Notes under the pieces: model-generated | Database searches by the model: none | The model's input: the letters and a program-made list of their open reading frames with translations, nothing else | What the model was told of the DNA's origin: nothing | Part shown: positions 13,901-26,200 of the stretch, one piece after another | Numbering within the stretch: position 1 is the first letter of the stretch | Layout of the letters: every line of letters begins with the position of its first letter | Made by a program: the position numbers and the translations under genes | From: Onchocerca lupi | Taxonomy: Eukaryota; Nematoda; Chromadorea; Rhabditida; Onchocercidae | DNA: 64,000 nt | NCBI GenBank assembly: GCA_028564675.1 | Contig: JAOVVO010000301.1 | Location: 1-64,000, forward strand | Direction of reading: 5' to 3'

Positions 13901-14881
13901 ACGACTTTCTTTTTAGCCTTGTTTTCTCTACACCTCTTTCAAAAAGACCGCCGGTGACCAAGCCAACTTTTTACAAACCCGAATAAGGATGTGGTGGAGT
14001 AGTGATTTGCACTTTCTGAAACAGGAACAACGCATGATTTAATCGCTTCGTCAATGTTATTTTTGTAGGTTGTATATAAAATTAATTACTTTCTTTTAAA
14101 CATATGAAGTTCAGAAATGTCGCGAAAGGAAATGTGTTCAATGTGAAAAAATATTTTATCACCAAAAGGAAAAAACTGATAACAAGGAAATAGCGAAATA
14201 TACATCCCAACACTTCTGAATTGATAAACATTAACAAACAAGTGATTTAGTTTCAACCTTCTAGATGAACGGATAAAATTCGGAATTCCACTTCAGAAAG
14301 CGAATCTAGCAGGTCCTTTGTGAAGTTCGGATAATTCAGAAGCTTTTAACAGTAATTGGCTATGAAAACTATAAATATTCCGTTGAACTTCTTTACTGAT
14401 AACTTTACAATATCAGTTACATTATAGATTCATTCTTGGCTCGATAATAATAAATAATTACATGATGCAGCTAACAATTATTAGACTGAAAAATTTACTC
14501 CTAAAGCAGAACTCAAATTCTGAAGTTCGTGTGAATAGTAATATAAACATATGGACAATCATATCTTCATGAATAAATACTGCTTTGCTTTTCTAAATTA
14601 TATTAATAACCCGTAATGACAAGATGATTGCATTTTCAAAATAGTTTATAGAGATATATTAAGCAAATTTTTGATACATGGCAAGTTTTTAGATATCATG
14701 AAAAAAAAATTTTTTTTCTATACTTATCGAGAAACAATGTTTACAAAAAAAAGCTGAACTAAAAAAAATGATAAACCCCAATCTTTCGATAGGTGTTCGT
14801 AGGTATCACATGAAATTCATTCTTTACCGACAGTTCAGCAATCTTGTGTACAAATTGTTGAAAAACTAATCATGAAAAAAT
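10901..14881. other. Gene-poor stretch between GATA factor and TM9SF3
   Basis: I see no exon chain on either strand. The sequence is AT-rich with a tandem repeat tract at 11892-12003 and scattered short A/T homopolymers, including an A8-T8 block near 14701-14718. The final 100 or so bases are the 3' flank of the TM9SF3 gene. Confidence 0.5.
11892..12003. repeat. Compound tetranucleotide microsatellite (GAAT)n then (GGAT)n
   Basis: A near-perfect GAAT array fills 11892-11944. After a short break it is followed by an imperfect GGAT/GGGAT array from about 11950 to 12003. It is intergenic and likely to vary in length between individuals. Confidence 0.95.
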
Positions 14882-17800
14882 CTAATCAATTTTCACCGTT
14901 GAATAAATTTTATGAATAAATTTTGCAGCACCCCAATAGCCAATGGTGCCGCACATAAATCCAAGGGCTGCACTAAACAAGCCCATGTACCCGAAATAGA
15001 ACACCGTCTGGAAAAGCCCATACATCCTGAAAATTCAATTTTGTTCGATTTCTAGAACCATATTAATTTGAATTCAATAAAAATTTCGTGAAATTTCATT
15101 CGAATTAGGATAGTGAATTCAAAAATGACTAACTTTGTCTTGAACAAGAAGTAATAAATTGAGTAAAGATAGACGTAGAAAGATGTAGATGCTCCTGCCA
15201 GAAAGCTGGTCCATCTCCTAAACAAACCGTTACAATTAATTTATGAGAAATCTACGAATCTGTTTTAAATATACAAGAAAACCTAAGAGAGGAACAATTG
15301 AAATAGAATCATACCATCGATAATCTTCGGCATTCAGAAGGAAATAAGTGCACACAACTGTGACACACATTGTAACAATTGCAAGGATAAGAGTAACGAG
15401 CAACATGAAGCCATAAACATAGTATATTTTATATGCCCAAAATGATGTAAAAATGAAGTACCTGCAATTTTCAAGATAACTGTACTATTATAATAGAAAT
15501 TCTGTTTATGGATTCTCTCCTTTCAAGAAATTGAAATTCACATTTCAATGAAGATAGAACCAAACGGTAGAACACCACCAAGAAAAATAATCAGTGACGG
15601 TTCCAGAAACCATTTCTTGTCCGGAATCGGTCGTGGAACAGCATTTACTCGACATGGATTGTCACTCTGTCCTTTCACGTTGCGTCCTGAGCTCAAAAAA
15701 AGTTGGAGTAATATAGTTTGTTTTATCAAAATTCCATAAAACATTTTTTCAGTACATCTGTATGAGATGTGACTAACCGAGTACAGTGCCCACTAAGGTT
15801 AACGGGAGAATAACAAATAAGCAAATAGCGGTGACAGCAAGCATAATTGTGAATGGAATGGCTCTTGACGCATGGTATGATATGGCGACAATATTAACCA
15901 AAAACGCCACAGATGATACCAAACAGGGTAAAAGAAATGCACCAAACACCATTTGACGTATCCACCTGTAAATTGATAAATGAAACTTCATAAATCTATT
16001 TAAAACCAGTTTTTTTCCCGCTGTAAAGTTGAAAAATAAAAAAATTTACTGCTTGCCACCAAACCGAGCATACATCGATCCACCAGCAAAGCCATTCACT
16101 GGCGATGCCGCGGCATACACAAAAATAGCGGCACTTAACAATGACCCTCTTCTGAAAAAAAAAAAAAAAAAATGAAATATAAAGTTCAGAATTATGTACA
16201 GTGTGAAATTATTCACTATCGAGCAGCCTATCATATAAGTATTTGTTTAACAGAAGCAACTTACTCCGTATAAAATTGGCCTATAATGGCAAGAATAATA
16301 GTTATTATTACAACCGTAAATACGTGATATCCAGTCCCAACTAGCGATGAAAAAAGCATTGGAAATGATGGCGTTCTGAATACATCTCCATGTACTTGTT
16401 TCCAACCATATTCATCACCTAGGTCACGCTCCTGGAAAGAAGGATCGTCTAAAAACAAAAGAACTTTACTGGATAGTAACAATCTCCAAAAATTATATGC
16501 TCACAGAAATTCTGTGTATGACAAATATTTTACGATATCGCAAATTTATGGAAAAAGTACAAAAAAAAAAAAAAAAAAAAAAGCTAATGAGAAAAATAAA
16601 ATAAAAACTGATTAAAAATACCTCACCATGTCATCAAGATCTTCATCTTTTTGATAACGAGCATAATCTTTTTTCAATGTTCGCATCAATATCATCCAGA
16701 CCAACCCAACCAGAAAGATTACCATCATGAAAGAATTGAAAATGGAGAACCAGTGTATCTAGAAATTTAGAAACTTGCGCATGAGAAAAACTGAACCAAA
16801 TCTCATTTCTAAAAATGGACCTACTCGGTGCTGGAAGAAGGTTGGATCCAGATATTTCTCGAACCGTTTATCAAAATCAATATCAGAAATTTTCCAAGCA
16901 ACTTCATATGTGAAAGAAATCGACGCACCAGGGATCAATGTGACACGTACGTCTGAGGTCACATTAATGTCCACAATCTTCAAAAAATATCATGAATTAT
17001 TCGAAAAAGAAACTCCAATAAGATGACAATTTAAGTTAATGAGTGCAGATTTTAATTGAGATAAGAATCTAAGAATCAATCATAAGTAGAAATCAGATGT
17101 CTAAAATAATCAGACTAAGGAGGAACAAACTGTGACCTACTTGCTTTCCATTATAACCAATTTCTAGTTTTTTGTGCGTGAAAAGCCGATAATTAGGTGC
17201 AGTCGTTGATGAATCGATCTCACCAACCATACCTAAAATTAATTTTATTTCCAACTGACCAAAGGAAAAAGAAAACAATCATATTTAGGAAACAATGGCA
17301 TAAACACAATCTCAAATTGCGACTACTTGAACTTTTTTACAGTTGAATGAAATTCGATTACTTACCATACATAGGTAGTTCATCAAGATACATTTGATAC
17401 CAATAATTATTTCGCACTGCATAAATGAACTGCTTGTAATCTTCTTCACTAAGGGTCTTCTTACAAAATTCCACTTTTTCCACATTTTCTATAAAATGTT
17501 TTCTTCAACAAAAACAACTTCCATTTAGTGACCAATTAGAGTAATTTGAACGACCTAGTTGCAAATAATAACCTTTAAATTTGATATCCAATCCCGAATA
17601 ATCAAGTTCAACGCCCAACAGTGCTTCTCCCAGTGTTTCATGATAATGGCTGATTGAGTGCTTCGGTCCTCGGCAAAAGGGTAACGAAAAATAAGCGTAA
17701 GTTTCCTGCCGATTACTGTATGGACCAACCGTATTCATCCATAACACAATCTTAATTTTACAAGAATAAGAAAAAAGCAAGTTCAAAAGTTGAAATGAGC

Positions 17801-18363
17801 TTGGTTACTAGATTTATACATATTTATTAGTTTTCCTCCAATAAAAGCCACTCCATCATGCGGAAGAGACATCGATCAGAATGTGCTTAGGTTCTGCGAA
17901 ACTCTAAAACCAAGTTCCGATTACTTCAGCTATAATCATTCAACTCATTTTTAAGGTTAGCTCCTCAGCAGAATTAATTTAACATTCAAATGCGAAGAAT
18001 GACTTTTGTCTGTCGTGATGAATAAATAGGTCTCACCACCTCATTCAAGCTAAGACAATGCCGTTTATTGACTAACGAAAATCAAAAATTCCCCCTATTA
18101 CTGATCCAAAAAAAAAGAATACTAAATGGATGTCTAATATTCAGCTGCAAAATAATGGAGATTCTTTGATTTATTTCATGGCCAAAATAAGTAAATGTAA
18201 TAATCATAGTAAGAGACTTGTGAATGAATGAACGCTGTTGACTAACCTCTTCACCCTCACGATATAAGTGATCGTGTTCATCGCCTTCCACAAAAAGATT
18301 TGCCCATAGCACTAATGCACAGATAACGCGACGCATTACTCGATGAAACCCAGAAAATATCAT
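14882..18363 (-). CDS. TM9SF3: Transmembrane 9 superfamily member 3 (nonaspanin)
   Basis: This is a multipass protein of the Golgi/endosomal system that helps sort other membrane proteins. Thirteen exons join in phase: 18247-18363, 17573-17750, 17366-17488, 17141-17232, 16825-16977, 16627-16758, 16265-16431, 16050-16151, 15778-15965, 15542-15686, 15315-15461, 15134-15217 and 14882-15026. The total of 590 residues is close to the family size. A signal peptide (about residues 1-27) is followed by a luminal domain with the family signatures RQETYAYFSLPFC and SISHYHETLGEAL. The first membrane segment begins near residue 224, and the C-terminal half carries eight more. HASRAIPF and CRVNAVPRPIP are further family motifs. 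The protein ends in KID, fitting the KXD/E COPI-retrieval signal of TM9 proteins. An internal Met at residue 10 (18334-18336) is an alternative start. It is transcribed away from the gatA gene. Confidence 0.97.
16558..16582. repeat. Poly(A) run in TM9SF3 intron
   Basis: An A homopolymer of about 20 bases sits in the intron between exons 6 and 7. It has no coding role and is listed as a likely site of length polymorphism or assembly error. Confidence 0.7.
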
Positions 18364-18807
18364 TCATATATTAAGCAGTAAGAAATGTCTATTTCAAAAT
18401 TCATAAGTCGACGTCCCATTTTAAAAGGAAATAATCAATGATATCATTAAAATTTTGTGGTCATTTGAATTATATAATCAAATTTGCGCAAAATTTAACA
18501 TATGAATGTAAATTAAACTAACAAATCCTAGCTCAAAACTAGCAATATTCAGTTTTTAACAATCAATAATATTCGTAATAGAAAAAATGAATTTAAAAAT
18601 TCTCCGGAACCAAAGAAAATTCACTTTTTCAGAACTTCAAAAATACGTTCTATGTCAAAAATTTCTTAAAAACAAAATCACAAAAATCCAAATAAAATCT
18701 ACAAATTTTTCAAATTTCATTTCATGAGATTTTGAAGCTCTTAATGCTCTAACGGTCAATTCATTCTTCTTCTAAATCATAATTATATCTTTTTCATCTA
18801 ATAATTT

Positions 18808-18843
<36 letters not shown>

Positions 18844-20370
18844 GAAGTGTATCGAAAAATATTGAATGTAGATATAATGGAAACTAAATTTTAATTTCTT
18901 CAGCACTCTAGTTTCAAAATATTTCAATGTGTATCTTTGTATCTTTGTTATGCCATTCAAGATGATTCAAAATCAAAATTCGAAAATAGTTGTTTTCAAA
19001 TGGACATACTAATAATTATATAATTTAGAAAAAACTTTTATTGCCTGAATGCATACAGTTTCATCTGAGATTTAAGATATTTTATTATGTTAGAATATAA
19101 AAATCCAAATATATGTCTCATGTTGAGGACATCTTTCTGAATTTTCAATATTCAGACCAGTCTCATATCAAAAAATGAAAAGAAAGCGTCAGGCAGTAAA
19201 AATGCAACATGACATATCTATTTCTAATGATAAACGAAGAATTCCATTCTAGCCCCAACATGATCGAACGAGAAAGACAGATTATAAGAATGTTACGGCA
19301 AATAAATTTAAAAACTAAATAAATGTTGCTAGAAGTACATTTTTTTGTAAGGAACAATTCTTTATAAACTAAAAAATAGCTCAAGACTTTCATGTTAGAA
19401 GGAAACTTGTATAAAGCAGAGAATTAAGTAAACACAAAATACAATCACAAAATTATACCAGGCATTCTTGTATGTAACAGCAGGTAAAGTGAGAGCGTAG
19501 TCCATCTACGTTTGCTTTCACATAATTTCTAAAATGGTCAGAAAATTTAATGAAAACATAATCTTTCGGAGTTGTCACAACCTAACTATGAACTAGATAA
19601 AAATGGAATGTTTAACGGTTTTATAGAGGAGATCTGTAAGACTGTGCCTGACAGAGAGCCAGTCATTACAATTTTGAATAATACGGATTGAATAGTGTTA
19701 AAAAAAAAAAAACGTACTTCGTAAAGTTCAGATCTGTAAGAAAACTAATTTAGAACGAAAGGCAGTAAAGCGACATGGATGTGGGAAGGAAGTTGCTTAA
19801 GTTTCCATCGTTTTCTTATTTCAGATCATACCGATAAAAAGTATGTCATTCCATTTATTTTTCCACTTACCTTATATAATTTCACCTAAATTGATTTTAT
19901 CAGGATTACTATAACGGACCAGAGATAGAAGCAAGGAAATCCAGGAGCAGAAATACCCATTCACTCATTTTCTTCATTATCGTTATTAAGCCACGAGAAT
20001 CACTCTGCTCAATATACCCCAGCCCCCTCCAACCATGTCAACTTCAAATTTAGCGAGCTAAAAAACGAAAACGTCCTGATTTCACCTATTATGACACATC
20101 ATGGGACGAACTTTGAGCTCCAAAGTCATTATGCAATTATTCGAGTCATGACAGCATGAGTGAATATTTGAAGATGTTTGTGTTGTGAGTTTGTTTATGG
20201 TGTAGTTCGGATGGATGGCTTGTTTTTCTATATTTTCACTCGCTAAATTGAAATTTTGATAGGAAAGGTAGTATGCTATGAATGATGTGTAGAGAGAAAG
20301 TTTGTAAGCAATGAAATCCTCAATGTGCGAATTGATTTCAAACATAGTGAACATTAAGGCTTTTTGTAGA
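18364..20370. other. Intergenic space between divergent TM9SF3 and gatA
   Basis: About 2 kb separates two genes transcribed in opposite directions, so both promoters should lie here. I see AT-rich sequence with a poly(A) run near 18810-18839 and no exon chain. Minus-strand open frames at 18772-18960 and 19163-19393 are hydrophobic by base composition and are not supported. The 146-residue minus-strand frame at 20082-20522 is antisense to gatA exon 1 and its upstream region. Confidence 0.5.
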
Positions 20371-20379
20371 ATTTCAGAA
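20371..20379 (+). promoter_or_regulatory. Candidate spliced-leader acceptor for gatA
   Basis: The sequence ATTTCAG ends at 20377, two bases before the ATG at 20380. No upstream exon that fits the family N-terminus could be joined to it. An acceptor so close to the start is typical of nematode trans-splicing, and this decides the start chosen for gatA. Confidence 0.55.
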
Positions 20380-23128
20380 ATGGAGTGTGTTGAGAAGGCC
20401 ATTTCTAGAGCCGTCAAATACCGAAAGTTTAATTCTTTAATCACTGAAACTTTCGACCTAGCTTGCGTCCAGGCAAAGGAAGCATTAAAAAAAGGGAAAA
20501 CTCCTTTTCCTGTGGTTGTCAAAGATTGCTATATGTATGTTATTTATTTTTTCTTACTTTTGTCCATATTTTTCCAGCTTTATCCTGAAATATACATAAT
20601 AATATTGACTGTCGTTTACTGCTCATTGATGTTACTTAAGATTTTAATCATTTTGTTATGGTTCAAAGCAATCGAGTTTTACGTTTCTAAAAAATTATTT
20701 ATTGTTGTATCGGATTGGATTAAACGTTCAGCTAGGAAGCCGCTACTTAAAAGTCATTCTTATAAGCAAAATGAGTATGGAGACTATATGCGCATTACCG
20801 AAAATTTGATTTCACTCGATACTATTTCCTCATTTTTTTAGCCATCAAAATATTAGAATTGTTGTTTACATTGAAATTTTAGGATAAAGAAAGTTCGAAC
20901 AACATGTGCATCACGAAACCTGTCAAATTTCATTGCACCGTATACTGCCACCATTATCAATAGACTATTTGAACAAGGTAACTTCTTTATGTGTTATGCT
21001 AATATTTGATATCTTGATTGAAATAACTGGAAAAAATTGTTTTCCCAGGTGGTTGCTTGATTGGGAAGGCTAACATGGATGAATTTTGTATGGGAACATC
21101 AAGTTCAAAAAGCCATTTTGGACCCGTAAAAAATGGATTAAGTGATGAAGCAAATCTTGAAACTGATTGGCGAAGTCCTGGTGGATCTTCTGGCGGTTGT
21201 GGTGTAGCAGTGCAACTGGGCATTTCGTCGGTGTTCGTAAAATTTTTATTAAATTTCAGTTTCACTTTTCTTGTTATTATACTATGTTGTCGTTTAACAT
21301 AATGTATATTGAAATGAAAATATTACAGAAGTTTGGGATCGGACACTGGTGGTTCATCACGGAATCCAGCAGCATTCACTGGACTTTTTGGCTTCAAACC
21401 TTCCTATGGAGTCTTATCAAGATATGGGCTCATCCCTTTGGTTAATTCACTTGATTGCCCATCAATAATTGCTAAGACTGTTAAAAATTGCAACTTCTTA
21501 CTTCGTAAGAATCCCATCTTTACAAAAATTTCGACCATTTGTTAAACATATTACTTTGATTTTTAGAATTTGTAATAAACTACCGGAAGTCTGTTAGCAG
21601 TGCTGGTCCTGAAGTGGCCGTATTTCATACATGATTGTGCGTGGATTTTCTGAGACAGATTTATGATGTCGGTATTAAATTTTTTTGTCTGGTCTGCTGC
21701 TAGTTCATATTGTTATAGCCAAAAAATATTGAGAGCTTTAAAAATGTTTGACTTAGGACGGCTTAATTTTTTGTGATTCTGCAGAGGTAATGAGTGGTCG
21801 CGATATATTCGACTCAACCTGTATTGATGCACCGTCATCTTGTTTTATGCAAGGAAGACCAATTAGTGGAATAATTGTCGGCATCCCCAAAGTAGGTAAT
21901 AGAAGTTTGGAATTACTAATAATTTTATAAGGTTTTCCTAAAGATTCGCATAATTCCAAAGTTTCTCATGAAAAATTGTGTTTAGTTTATCCTTTGACAA
22001 GTAAATAATACAATTTGTAATTGTCTGACATTGTATCCTTAGTTAAGTTTATTGTTCACCGCCAGTAGGAATATCACAATGAAACATTATCAAATGAATG
22101 CTGGAAAGGTTGGAATGAAGCAGCAAAAGCTTTAGCTGTGTTGGGTTGTAAGATAAAAGAAGTGAGCATGCCGTCCACAACTTACTCTATAATTTGTTAT
22201 CATGTACTTGCCGAAGCGGACATCACATCAAACATGGCAAGGTTTGTGGATTGAAATTCATATTTCGTGAAATTTAAATCCAAAAATACAACGTTGTAGG
22301 CGAAGTCGATGTAAGGAAATTTCCGTATTATATCTTTTCAGATATGATGGAGTCAAATATGGGCACAGATCAGATTGCGACAGGTCAACTTCCATACTAT
22401 ATTCTGCGACACGAAGTGAATCACTCAATGATGTTGTTCGTAGGAGAATATTCGCGGGAAACTATTTTTTGATGAAGTGGTATGACTTCAGTAATTTTGT
22501 TTCTTAAATTTAGGTTTGTCAAAAGCAACTCTGAAAATAAATTGTCGGAATCATATAAGGACCATTAGGTCGTTCAGTGCATTAAGTCTAACGCATACAA
22601 CATATCAGTAATTCTTCGATCTGATCGGCGCTTTTAGGATATATGACTTGTCATGCTCTGACACTGTGTAGGCATTGCCAGTTTCATTCTTCGAGACTTC
22701 CACCCCGGGTCTCACAGGGATTAAAATTCAAGCTATTTCGAAACTTTTGCAGAATTGAATTATCTTGACAGATCAATTACAGCCATTACGACGAATACTT
22801 CGGGCAAGCCCTTCGTGTGAGACGATTGATTAAAATGGATTTCGATCGTGTCTTCCGAGAGGAAGACTGTGATGTCCTGTTAACTCCAGTAACAAGCAGT
22901 ATACCACCGCTGTTTTCCGAAATTAGCGACGCCTATGGTTCCAAACGAGAATGTGAAGACGATTTTTACACACAGCCTTGTAATATGGCTGGTGTTCCAG
23001 CAATTTCAGTACCATTCACGAAAACGGCGGATGGATTTCCAATTGGTGTGCAGATTATCGCTGATCATTTGAAAGACGGTCTAACATTGGATGTGGCGGA
23101 AAAGCTTTATCAGTATTCTGATGCATAA
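20380..23128 (+). CDS. gatA: Glutamyl-tRNA(Gln) amidotransferase subunit A (QRSL1), mitochondrial
   Basis: This amidase subunit of the GatCAB complex releases ammonia from glutamine to convert Glu-tRNA(Gln) to Gln-tRNA(Gln) in mitochondria. Eight exons: 20380-20534, 20883-20977, 21049-21232, 21329-21504, 21785-21891, 22069-22241, 22342-22479 and 22783-23128; 457 residues. The catalytic triad is visible: Lys48 (VVVKDC), cis-Ser130 in SPGGSSGG, and nucleophile Ser154 in GSDTGGSSR, with the family spacing of 24 between the serines. An in-frame ATG at 20311 would add 23 residues, but an acceptor just before 20380 favours the shorter form; no clear targeting peptide is seen in either. The exon 3 donor (GTTCGT at 21233) is weak and was chosen because it restores phase and exact family length. 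The stop lies 101 bases from the convergent pat-6 stop. Confidence 0.95.
22480..22782 (+). other. gatA intron 7 with unusual composition
   Basis: The 303-base intron contains a block (about 22560-22735) that is visibly richer in G and C than other introns here, with no open frame continuing the amidase. It may be a repeat copy or a structured RNA, but I recognise neither. Confidence 0.3.
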
Positions 23129-23229
23129 ACTGTAAAACAGTCATTTGGAGCTAAGCAGAATTTTACAAGTAATTTATAAGATATAAATTTCAGATGAAAT
23201 TATTACTATTCGTACGTAAGTCATTATAA

Positions 23230-26200
23230 CTATACATGTTTGTATCGTGTAAATAACGAATGAAGAATACGTAGCGTACTTTTTAAATCACCGTTTACAA
23301 TATCCTGCACTCGGGCACGTGGTCGTTGAAAATCGGCTTCAAACATTAGCTGATACGCGAAAGTAACGTTCTGTATTTTTTGGTCGTACGTTAATGCCTA
23401 AAAAAATCAACACTCAACTTATATAAAATCGATCATAGAAAGAAGACTTAATGACCAAATTCTAAATAATTCAGAGCGATATGGTGCAAAATAGATACAT
23501 ATTAACTGAAATCGGTCAAACTATTTTTATTTTAAAAAATGAACAATAATGGCCAGAAAACTCCGAAATGAACTCTTCCAGCTATCAACAGCACGATTTA
23601 CCTCAAACAAAAATGTCTGTGAGTACCTGCAAATCGAAATTGTAAAGCGGAACAAAGTATCCCTCTAATAAACCCATCAAAAGCACTAAATAAACGCCAT
23701 CTTTGAACTGATTCTCCAGATCTGTTACTTCCAAGTTAATCTTGTTGAGGTGTTTGTTACAGAAAGCCAACAGAGAACTCTTTACATGAGCCAATTTGTC
23801 AGGTCCATAGTCGAACAGAGTATCGAAAGCATCCCTCTCACCCTAAAAATATCCATTATTTTCAAACTGAAAGCAAAAATGACTACTGTAAGAGAATAAG
23901 TTTAAAACCTGTTGGCTAGATGGTTATATTTTCAATTCAATTTTACAATGAAATGGACAAACTGACCTTAACACCCAATTCTGGCTGCGTTGTCGTAAGC
24001 TGCTCGGTGATATAACGGCTCTTCAACTGATTGTCTTTCTTCTGCACGACGAGAATCTGTGCATTCACATATTCCGGAAATCTAACGGGAGCGCGGAAGA
24101 ATACGGCAATCGCAACCAACAGCTGTATAATTGCTACTGTGTCCTGCAATCAATGTCTAAGTGCGTAGATGACACTTTGCAAACTCCATTGTCTTACTTT
24201 CTCTTTAGAGAATTTGCAGAACTTGAGCTTCCTTGCAGTTTGAGACAATCAACTATTATCTAACTAACTTACAGCTTCGCGGCTAACTATGTAGATACCA
24301 GTCCTATCTCATACAGCTAACGATTTACCATACTTAATTCATGTCATCCGAATAACTTTGAAAATTGTTCAATCACTAAGTTTATTTCGGTATCGGTGGT
24401 TCAGACAACAGCGATTGCTTAAAAATGAAGAAAAGAATCTGTTGAAAACAGTCAATACCTTATTGTGAATCAGATCAGCATTCCATTTTGCTTTTTCATA
24501 TTGCCCCTGTGCGATAATTCGATTAACAGTCTCAATCACTTTGTGCAATTTTTGCCGTTGTCCTTCCTCACTTTGCGAGACCTCAGGCACTTCAATCTGA
24601 ACAAATCACATTACTTGGAACAAACAAATTAGTTATGCAATAATCATGTAGAATAAAACCAGTGCGAATTAATCTATTCAGGAATCAAACTCCAACTAAA
24701 AATTCTGGAGAAAAAACTGCTACTTTCACATCAGATATAATCGAAAAACAAGGGATATATAAATAGCATATACGCTTCTAACAAACAAGAGACACAAACT
24801 TTGATATTAGCTAGTTTTTCAGTAAGTTTTTGGATGATTTGACCATCATATAAGTCTTCCTGTATGTGTTTCACAACGATTCTTTGCGGTGCTAATTCAT
24901 AGTTCAGCCAGTGGATCAAAAGTTGTATTACTTCCTGTACACGTGGGTCGTCACGAGATTCCATAGTCAGCAGTCTTTTTTCTTCGCCTAAGAAGAAAAT
25001 TATACATTATGTTTAAATTCTGCACAAATTTTTCTAGGTTAAGTTATATACATATTAGAAGAAACAAACGAAAACTATAAAAAATAATTCTTTCTTTCAC
25101 AAAAAATTATTCTTAATAGTTTTCGTTTGTTTCTTTTCTGCATAGTTTACACACTTTTGTAAAAGAAATTATTTTTTAAAGAATTAAGAAATAATTTCTT
25201 TTACAAAAGTGTATAAACTATGCAGAAATATTATAAGGTTATGAGAACTGCCCCACTTTTATAATTTTAGTTCCTCTTTGGATATCCTACGGTAACTGTG
25301 AACACGAAAAAATTTTCACGTGAACTATGGCACTTCAAACTAAATCGTTTTTCACAAATAGTAATTTACACCACTGATATTACCAAACACAAATACAGCT
25401 GTTTCCAGTAAATTTCACAAACTGATTGAGGAGGAAGAAAGACAAGGCAACTAGCAATATTTAAATATTTAGGCAATTCTGTCATTGTGTTATCTACCCT
25501 CTTCAAGCATAATATTCTGCAGAGTCGCTGAAACTGGAATAACCGCAGAATCAATTGCTTTCGCTCCTTCTGTTTCAACCTAAAATTGCAAATTCTTAAC
25601 ATCCTATTGAGCTATCATAAATAACTGAAAAGAATTATAAACTTGCCCACTACCAAGAAACAAATAACCAGCAGGTCTAGATAACTCAAAACGAATCAAC
25701 AATTATCTCTGCTATACAAAGCAAATATAGATAATTTAATACACTGGTAATAATTCGATAATTCGAAGCAATAGGGTTTCATCAATTTTTCAAGCTTTTT
25801 TTAGTTCATCCAAAGCGGTATAGTTATATGTAAAGACCACTCATCTCCCTCACTCATTTTCTTTCTGCAAACTACGGATACCACCACACAGTCGATTTCA
25901 TCCGTCAGTTTTCTTTATTCTTGCAAACTCTTTCCATGTTTTTCTTCTACATACTCTTAATAATGTCTCTGTGCTTCCGCAGTACAATAAATCTTTATCC
26001 AAGACATGCTGTAGCTTAAGATCTTCATCAAGCGTTTGCTATACTTATCTCCCTATGAAACATAATACTCCATATTTTGCATCCGTATAAAAACCGGTTT
26101 TGTTGAAAATCGCTATTGTCAGATAGAGCTATGTTTTACTTCCAGAAACACTTCAAAATTTAGTGAAGCTAATCCAATCCACTCTACCTCATCTGCTACA

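Noticed and set aside
14064..14085. TTGTAGGTTGTATATAA, let-7-like string
   Set aside because: It lacks the let-7 seed at the 5' end and no flanking stem was seen.
20082..20522. 146-residue minus-strand open frame
   Set aside because: It is antisense to gatA exon 1 and the sequence before it; the plus strand carries the clear family motifs.
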